Source: Streptomyces smyrnaeus (lineage in GTDB: Bacteria > Actinomycetota > Actinomycetes > Streptomycetales > Streptomycetaceae). From it: a stretch of DNA of 64,000 nucleotides. Position numbers and translations under genes: made by a program. The notes beneath the pieces are model-generated. The model did not search any database, was not told where the DNA came from, and saw only the letters and a program-made list of their open reading frames with translations. The stretch spans positions 305,112 through 369,111 of the forward strand of contig NZ_JAFFZM010000005.1 of assembly GCF_017676345.1 (NCBI RefSeq), given 5' to 3'. Position 1 is the stretch's first letter, and every line of letters starts with the position of its first letter. Shown piece by piece: positions 59,233 through 64,000 of the stretch.

Positions 59233-60426
59233 TCAGCCCTTCACACAGACGATCTGCCGCAGCTTCGCGACGACCTCGACCAGATCGCGCTGCTGGTCGA
59301 TGACGCGCTCGATCGGCTTGTAGGCCCCGGGGATCTCGTCCACCACCCCCGCGTCCTTGCGGCACTCCACCCCGCGCGTCTGCTCCGCGAGATCCCGCTC
59401 GGTGAAGCGCCGCTTGGCCGCGTTCCGGCTCATCCGCCGGCCCGCGCCGTGCGAGGCGGAGTTGAACGAGTCCGCGTTGCCCAGGCCCTTGACGATGTAC
59501 GAGCCGGTGCCCATCGAGCCCGGGATGATGCCGAACTCGCCGCTGCCCGCCCGGATCGCGCCCTTGCGGGTGACCAGCAGGTCCAAACCGTCGTACCGCT
59601 CCTCGGCCACGTAGTTGTGGTGGCAGGAGATGGTCTCCTCGAAGACGGGCTTCGCCTTCTTGAACTCTCTGCGGACCACGTCCTTGAGCAGCCCCATCAT
59701 CAGTGCCCGGTTGTACTTGGCGTACTCCTGGGCCCAGAACAGGTCGTGCCGGTAGGCCGCCATCTGCGGGGTGTCCTTGACGAAGACCGCCAGATCGCGG
59801 TCGACCAGCCCCTGGTTGTGCGGCAGCTTCTGAGCCTCGCCGATGTGGAAGTCCGCGAGCTCCTTGCCGATGTTCCGCGAACCGGAGTGCAGCATCAGCC
59901 ACACCTGGCCGGTGGTGTCCAGGCACACCTCGATGAAGTGGTTGCCGCCGCCCAGCGTCCCCAGCTGCTTGGTGGCCCGCTCGTGACGGAACCGCACGGA
60001 CTCGGCCACACCGTCGAAGCGCGCCCAGAAGTCGTCCCAGCCGGCGGTCGGCAGCCCGTGCACATCGCCGGGCTCCACCGGCTCGTCGTGCATACCGCGC
60101 CCGACCGGAATGGCCTGCTCGATCTTCGAGCGCAGCCGCGAGAGGTCACCGGGCAGATCGTCGGCCGTCAGTGACGTACGCACCGCCGACATCCCGCACC
60201 CGATGTCCACGCCCACGGCCGCGGGGCAGACGGCGCCGTGCATCGCGATGACCGAGCCGACGGTCGCGCCCTTCCCGTAGTGCACATCCGGCATCACCGC
60301 CAGGCCCTTGATCCACGGGAGCGTCGCGACGTTCTGGAGCTGCCGCAGCGCCACGTCCTCCACGCTGCCCGGATCCGTCCACATCCGGATCGGCACCCGC
60401 GCACCGGGCATCTCCACGTGCGACAT
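59233..60426 (-). CDS. rtcB: RtcB-type RNA ligase
   Basis: This 397-residue protein has the metal-binding GVDIGCGM (Cys about residue 77), LGTLGGGNHFIEV (about 155), LMLHSGSRNIG (about 175), and the later SMGTGSYIVKG (about 315) and SASHGAGRRMSR with the guanylylated His (about 335). It joins RNA 2',3'-cyclic phosphate or 3'-phosphate ends to 5'-OH using GTP and manganese, and acts in RNA repair or tRNA healing. No archease gene is adjacent. Confidence 0.93.
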   Translation of the reverse strand: MSHVEMPGARVPIRMWTDPGSVEDVALRQLQNVATLPWIKGLAVMPDVHYGKGATVGSVIAMHGAVCPAAVGVDIGCGMSAVRTSLTADDLPGDLSRLRSKIEQAIPVGRGMHDEPVEPGDVHGLPTAGWDDFWARFDGVAESVRFRHERATKQLGTLGGGNHFIEVCLDTTGQVWLMLHSGSRNIGKELADFHIGEAQKLPHNQGLVDRDLAVFVKDTPQMAAYRHDLFWAQEYAKYNRALMMGLLKDVVRREFKKAKPVFEETISCHHNYVAEERYDGLDLLVTRKGAIRAGSGEFGIIPGSMGTGSYIVKGLGNADSFNSASHGAGRRMSRNAAKRRFTERDLAEQTRGVECRKDAGVVDEIPGAYKPIERVIDQQRDLVEVVAKLRQIVCVKG

Positions 60427-60490
60427 GACAGTCCAACTCCCCCATGACGAATAGGCGCAGCACACGGCCGAACACAGCCGTCTTGGCTGC

Positions 60491-60517
60491 GGAAGCCCGC
60501 CCCCGTGACGGGCTTCC
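60491..60517 (-). terminator. Hairpin between rtcB and heme oxygenase genes
   Basis: GGAAGCCCG and CGGGCTTCC are perfect 9-base arms around a 9-base loop, in the gap after the heme oxygenase stop (minus strand) and before rtcB. It probably terminates the heme oxygenase transcript. Confidence 0.65.
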
Positions 60518-60623
60518 CTGCGCCTCATTGTGCGCTGCTGCGCACCCGCCACGGCAAAGCATTTTCAGCACCCTCTTCCCGGAACAACCCCCCTGGGGCG
60601 CCGGCTCACCGCGCGGAGCCGCC

Positions 60624-61319
60624 TTACGCGCTGAGCCGGAAGTGGGCGCCCAGTTCCTGGAAGACGGCCGTGTTCAAGGCGAAGGCGTGCCTGCACTCCT
60701 CCACGATGCGCCGCTTCTCCAGGTCGTCGCAGGGCAGCGCGTCCAGCAGGGCGCGGTACTCGCGCTTGAAGGCGGCGGGGTTGCCGATGGCGTCGAAGAC
60801 GTAGAACCGCACGCCGTCGCCCTTGCGGGCGAAGCCCCAGGTCTTCTCGGCGGTGCCGCGGATGATCTGGCCGCCGGAGAGGTCTCCGAGGTAGCGGGTG
60901 TAGTGGTGGGCGACATAGCCGCCCGGCCAGCTGCGGGCGACCTCGGCGACGCGGGCCGCGTAGGCGGCGGTGGCGGGCAGCGGGGCGACGTGCTCGCGCC
61001 AGTCGGCCGAGCCGTGCAGATGGGTCAGGTCCTTCTCCAGCGCGGGCAGCCGCAGCAGCTCACCGCGGACGAAGGGGCCGGCGACCGGGTCGGGTGCCAG
61101 GTCGTCGGCGGCGCCTTCCAGCGCGCCGTAGACGAACCAGAGCTGCTCTGTGTAGCGGGTGTAGGCCTCCAGCCCGAGCCGGCCGCCGAGCATCTCGCTC
61201 ATGAAGGAGGAGTTCTCGGCCTCGGTGTGCTGTTCCTGGGACGCGGTGCGGATCAGGGCGGAGAAGGCCGGGGAATGGTCCGTCGAGGTGTCCTGCGAGG
61301 GGGATGCGGCAGACGGCAA
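60624..61319 (-). CDS. hmuO: Biliverdin-producing heme oxygenase
   Basis: This 231-residue protein starts at TTG with GGGAG upstream. The proximal heme ligand is His31 in ASQEQHTEAENSSFM. The distal helix motif is YLGDLSGGQII (about residue 143). Length and motif order match HmuO/HO-1-type enzymes, which open heme to biliverdin, carbon monoxide and free iron. An iron-box palindrome lies upstream, fitting iron repression. Heme-uptake genes are not adjacent. Confidence 0.92.
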   Translation of the reverse strand: MPSAASPSQDTSTDHSPAFSALIRTASQEQHTEAENSSFMSEMLGGRLGLEAYTRYTEQLWFVYGALEGAADDLAPDPVAGPFVRGELLRLPALEKDLTHLHGSADWREHVAPLPATAAYAARVAEVARSWPGGYVAHHYTRYLGDLSGGQIIRGTAEKTWGFARKGDGVRFYVFDAIGNPAAFKREYRALLDALPCDDLEKRRIVEECRHAFALNTAVFQELGAHFRLSA

Positions 61320-61403
61320 GGCTGGCTCCCAGGGTGGAGGAGGGGGTACGGCCCGGCGGGAGGCCGGGGGCGCGTGCGGGCTCCGACACGGTGCGATCCT
61401 GCT

Positions 61404-61421
61404 ACTTAGGCTTACCTAAGT
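61404..61421 (-). promoter_or_regulatory. DtxR/IdeR-type iron box of the heme oxygenase promoter
   Basis: ACTTAGG and CCTAAGT are perfect 7-base arms separated by CTTA, matching the TTAGG...CCTAA iron box bound by DmdR1/IdeR repressors with ferrous iron. It lies about 85 bases upstream of the heme oxygenase start. Confidence 0.8.
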
Positions 61422-61469
61422 CAAGCAGTTGCCGACACCCTGTCGGAAAACCCTTACCCCTCGAACGCC

Positions 61470-62327
61470 CTACGGAAGCGTCAGGATCTCCGCGCCCGTC
61501 TCGGTCACCACCAGGGTGTGCTCGAACTGCGCGGTGCGCTTGCGGTCCTTTGTGACGACCGTCCAGCCGTCCTCCCACATGTCCCACTCGTAGGTGCCCA
61601 GCGTCAGCATCGGCTCGATGGTGAAGGTCATCCCGGGCCGGATGACGGTGGTGGCGCGCGGGTCGTCGTAGTGCGGAACGATCAGCCCGGAGTGGAAGGA
61701 GGTGTTGATGCCGTGGCCGGTGAAGTCGCGGACCACGCCGTAATCGAAGCGCTTCGCGTACGACTCGATCACCCGGCCGACGATGTTGAGCTGGCGGCCC
61801 GGCTTGACCGCCTTGATCGCCCGGTTCAGCGCCTCGCGGGTCCGCTCCACCAGCAGCCGCGACTCCTCGTCCACGTCCCCGCACAGATAGGTGGCGTTGT
61901 TGTCGCCGTGCACGCCGTCGATGTACGCCGTCACATCGAGATTCACGATGTCGCCGTCGCGCAGCACCGTGGAGTCGGGGATGCCGTGGCAGATCACCTC
62001 GTTCACCGAGGTGCACAGCGACTTGGGGAACTGCCGGTAGCCCAGGGTGGAGGGGTAGGCGCCGTGATCGATCATGTACTGGTGCGCCACCTCGTCCAGT
62101 TTGTCCGTGGTGACGCCGGGGGCGATGTGCTTGGCGGCCTCTTCCATGGCGCGGGCGGCGATCCGCCCGGCGACGCGCATCTTCTCGACCGTCTCGGAGT
62201 CCTGCACCTCGGGCCCGTCGTAGGGGGTGGGTGCGGGCTTGCCGACGTACTCGGGACGCGGGATCGAGGCGGGCACGGCACGGGGCGGTGAGACCGTGCC
62301 GGGGACGAGGAGTGACTGGCCAGACAT
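61470..62327 (-). CDS. map: Methionine aminopeptidase, type I
   Basis: This 285-residue protein has an about 38-residue N-terminal extension, then the pita-bread fold. Metal ligands appear at [19 protein letters not shown] (two Asp, about residues 131-150), FTGHGI (His, about 205), FTIEPML (Glu, about 238) and QFEHTLVV (Glu, about 270). It removes initiator methionine cotranslationally. The YICHGIPD-like segment VICHGIP supplies the substrate His. Leaderless geometry applies to the start (see the -10 element). Confidence 0.95.
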   Translation of the reverse strand: MSGQSLLVPGTVSPPRAVPASIPRPEYVGKPAPTPYDGPEVQDSETVEKMRVAGRIAARAMEEAAKHIAPGVTTDKLDEVAHQYMIDHGAYPSTLGYRQFPKSLCTSVNEVICHGIPDSTVLRDGDIVNLDVTAYIDGVHGDNNATYLCGDVDEESRLLVERTREALNRAIKAVKPGRQLNIVGRVIESYAKRFDYGVVRDFTGHGINTSFHSGLIVPHYDDPRATTVIRPGMTFTIEPMLTLGTYEWDMWEDGWTVVTKDRKRTAQFEHTLVVTETGAEILTLP

Positions 62328-62334
62328 GTCTGCG

Positions 62335-62340
62335 AGTCTA
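62335..62340 (-). promoter_or_regulatory. -10 element of the map promoter
   Basis: Read on the minus strand, TAGACT lies 7 bases before the map ATG, the spacing of a leaderless promoter. No clear -35 hexamer was recognised. Confidence 0.45.
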
Positions 62341-62438
62341 ATCCGGGCCCGCCGCCGTGCTCCGGCCAGCTTGGGGGGGCGCTCGGAACCCGCCCCGGCG
62401 GGGCTGCGTGAGCTGCGCCGGTGCGCGACCATGCCGGT

Positions 62439-62666
62439 ATGGCTCTGTTCAAGCGCAAGACGGTCGGCAAGCCCGGAGAGTGGTTCTTCAACGTCGAGAC
62501 CGGAACCGTCGAGGAGGGACCGCAGTCGGCGGGCAAGAACCGGATGGGCCCCTACGCCAGCCGCGAGGAGGCGGCCCGCGCCCTGGAGACCGCGCGGGAG
62601 CGCACCTCGGAGTGGGAGAACGACCCCCGCTGGCACGAGAAGGGAGGCGAGACGGGCCGCGGCTGA
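62439..62666 (+). CDS. Small conserved streptomycete protein, 75 residues
   Basis: This short protein has [37 protein letters not shown] and a Trp-rich acidic end ([12 protein letters not shown]). From memory this family is common in streptomycetes next to map. It looks like a mini SPOR-like or small beta-alpha fold, but no function is proven. It is divergent from map. Confidence 0.7.
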   Translation: MALFKRKTVGKPGEWFFNVETGTVEEGPQSAGKNRMGPYASREEAARALETARERTSEWENDPRWHEKGGETGRG

Positions 62667-62679
62667 CCCGGGCGCGGGC

Positions 62680-63975
62680 TCAGGCCTGCTCCTCGGCCTC
62701 AGCCGCGCCCTGACGGGCCTCCCTTACCGCCCGTGCGTGCTCGCTGGTGCGCGCGTCGTACGCCAGCAGCTTGGGCAGCGCCGCCGCCAGCAGCGCGACG
62801 CCCGCCACGCACACCAGTCCGCCCGACCACACCGATGTACGGACGGAGGTGAGCGAGGCCACCGAGCCCGAACGCACCTGTCCCAACTGGGGCCCGGCCG
62901 AGAACGACAGCAGCTCGATACCGGCCAGCCTGCCGCGCAGCTCGTCGGGGACGGTCTGGTTCCACATCGTCGAGCGGAAGAGTCCGCTGACCATGTCGCA
63001 GGCGCCGGACACGACGAGGAAGAGCAGCACCAGCCACACGTTCCGCACCACCCCCGCCACGGTCATCGCCGCGCCCCAGCCCGCGGCGGCCAGCAGCACT
63101 GCGAGACCGTGCCGGTGCACCCGCGACGACCAGCCGCTCGTCGCGCTCACCAGCATCGAGCCGAAGGGCAGCGCCGCGTACATCAGGCCCAGCGACCACG
63201 GTGCGTCCAACTCGTCGGCCAGGAACGGGAAGAGCGCGATCGGGAACGCGAACAGCATCGCCACGACGTCGACGGCGTACGTGCCCAGCAGGTCCTTGCG
63301 GCACCACGCGTACCGCGCGCCCTCCCAGATGCCGCGCAGTGACGGCTTGGCCGCGTCGTGCGCGGGTGGCGAAGGGGCGAGCCGCAGCGTCATCAGCAGG
63401 GACAGCACAAAGGTCGCCAGGTCGATGGCGTAGGCCGTCTCCAGCCCCGCGTAGGCGATCAGAATGCCCGCGAGCGCGGGCCCGGCGACGCCGCCCACCT
63501 GCCAGCGCAGCGAGTTGAGCGCCGCCGCCGCGCTGAGCTGCGCGTGCGCGACGATCCGCGGCAGGATCGCGTCCAGCGCGGGCCGCTGCACACCGACCAG
63601 CGCGCTGCTGAGCGCCGCCGCCGCGTACAGCGGCCACACCATCGGCTGCGGCAGCAGCGTGTTGAGCAGCAGCACCAGCGCCACGGCGCCCAGCGCGGCC
63701 TCGCTGCCCAGGATCAGTCTGCGCCGGTCGAAGGCGTCGGCGAGCGCCCCGCCGTACAGCCCGAACACGATCAGCGGCACCAGCTCCACGGCCCCCAGCG
63801 CGCCGACCGCGGCCGCCGAGCCCGTCAGCTCCTTGACCTGGAGGGGCAGTGCGACGAACGTGAGGAAGCTGCCGAAGGTGGTGATCAGGCCAGCGGTCCA
63901 CAGGGTGCGGAAGTCGCGTGAATCCCGCCAAGGGGAGAGGTCCGGAAGCACGAGGAGGCATCCTCGTGCTCCCAT
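62680..63975 (-). CDS. MFS transporter, EntS-like exporter
   Basis: This 431-residue protein has 12 predicted membrane helices. [26 protein letters not shown] is at helix 1, [15 protein letters not shown] is in the loop 2-3 motif A position, and [13 protein letters not shown] follows. [17 protein letters not shown] [15 protein letters not shown] precedes helix 9. EntS-type exporters move siderophores or macrolides. The first 11 residues lie over a hairpin and include an alternative GTG start (VLPDLSPW). No ribosome binding site was evident. Confidence 0.88.
   Translation of the reverse strand: MGARGCLLVLPDLSPWRDSRDFRTLWTAGLITTFGSFLTFVALPLQVKELTGSAAAVGALGAVELVPLIVFGLYGGALADAFDRRRLILGSEAALGAVALVLLLNTLLPQPMVWPLYAAAALSSALVGVQRPALDAILPRIVAHAQLSAAAALNSLRWQVGGVAGPALAGILIAYAGLETAYAIDLATFVLSLLMTLRLAPSPPAHDAAKPSLRGIWEGARYAWCRKDLLGTYAVDVVAMLFAFPIALFPFLADELDAPWSLGLMYAALPFGSMLVSATSGWSSRVHRHGLAVLLAAAGWGAAMTVAGVVRNVWLVLLFLVVSGACDMVSGLFRSTMWNQTVPDELRGRLAGIELLSFSAGPQLGQVRSGSVASLTSVRTSVWSGGLVCVAGVALLAAALPKLLAYDARTSEHARAVREARQGAAEAEEQA
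63947..63970 (-). promoter_or_regulatory. Perfect hairpin at the MFS gene start
   Basis: AGCACGAGGA and TCCTCGTGCT are perfect 10-base arms around the loop GGCA, just inside the MFS gene. The alternative GTG start lies in one arm. It could be an mRNA hairpin governing start choice or an operator. Confidence 0.5.
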
Positions 63976-64000
63976 GTGACGCCGGGCAACCGGATTTCGC

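Noticed and set aside
1..64000. tRNA genes and CRISPR arrays
   Set aside because: No GGTTCGAATCC-type T-arm in a cloverleaf context and no regularly spaced direct repeats were found by eye on either strand.

Overview
The window is a very GC-rich actinobacterial chromosome segment, most likely Streptomyces or a close relative. The evidence is strong GC bias at third codon positions, frequent GTG starts, several leaderless genes, an F420-type (DDN-like) reductase, an Erm methyltransferase, and several small protein families typical of streptomycetes. No rRNA or tRNA gene, CRISPR array or intact insertion sequence was seen. One structural RNA gene, RNase P RNA (rnpB), lies on the minus strand near 28 kb.

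Layout. 0-4 kb: the start of a divergent membrane protein, then MaoC hydratase, zinc alcohol dehydrogenase and SDR genes that look like an acyl-CoA or steroid side-chain beta-oxidation operon. Its leader holds a KstR-like palindrome and a long hairpin. 4-19 kb: housekeeping and redox genes, including Nif3, a zinc-ribbon coiled-coil protein, RNase H/phosphatase, KDPG aldolase, YaaA, a BBE-type oxidase, Uma2, DinB, a RibD-type reductase and an unusual radical SAM protein. Then comes an Erm 23S rRNA methyltransferase preceded by a leaderless cysteine-rich mini-ORF and hairpins, followed by a DDN-like reductase. 19-24 kb: an APH-type kinase, a translationally coupled cis-prenyltransferase and phytoene/squalene-synthase-like pair, and a HAD phosphatase. 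24.4-27.6 kb: an accessory block with an XRE regulator followed by seven tiny genes joined by GTGA or ATGA overlaps or close spacing, five of them with zinc-ribbon-like cysteines. The block ends about 200 bp from the 3' end of rnpB.

28-39 kb: an SDR, a Bcr/CflA exporter, a serine hydrolase, an Rsm22-like methyltransferase, dimethylargininase, a TetR gene with three operators, a secreted glycerophosphodiesterase, a prim-pol-like protein and a lipoprotein. 38-54.4 kb: an exopolysaccharide locus of Wzx/Wzy type. It encodes a CDP-alcohol phosphatidyltransferase and nucleotidyltransferase, three glycosyltransferases, a Wzz-like protein with a degenerate kinase domain, a flippase, a polymerase, a secreted propeller/DNRLRE protein, Gmd and Fcl (GDP-L-fucose supply), and a WbaP-like initiating transferase. 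Related GC-rich repeats sit just 3' of several of its genes.

54.6-64 kb: an SDR plus MerR pair, then an MBL hydrolase divergent from a small protein and an amidase with a downstream TetR gene. Three related operator-like sites suggest one local regulon. After this come RtcB, heme oxygenase with an iron box, methionine aminopeptidase, a small conserved protein and an MFS exporter.

All assignments come from reading the sequence and from remembered family motifs. No database search was run.
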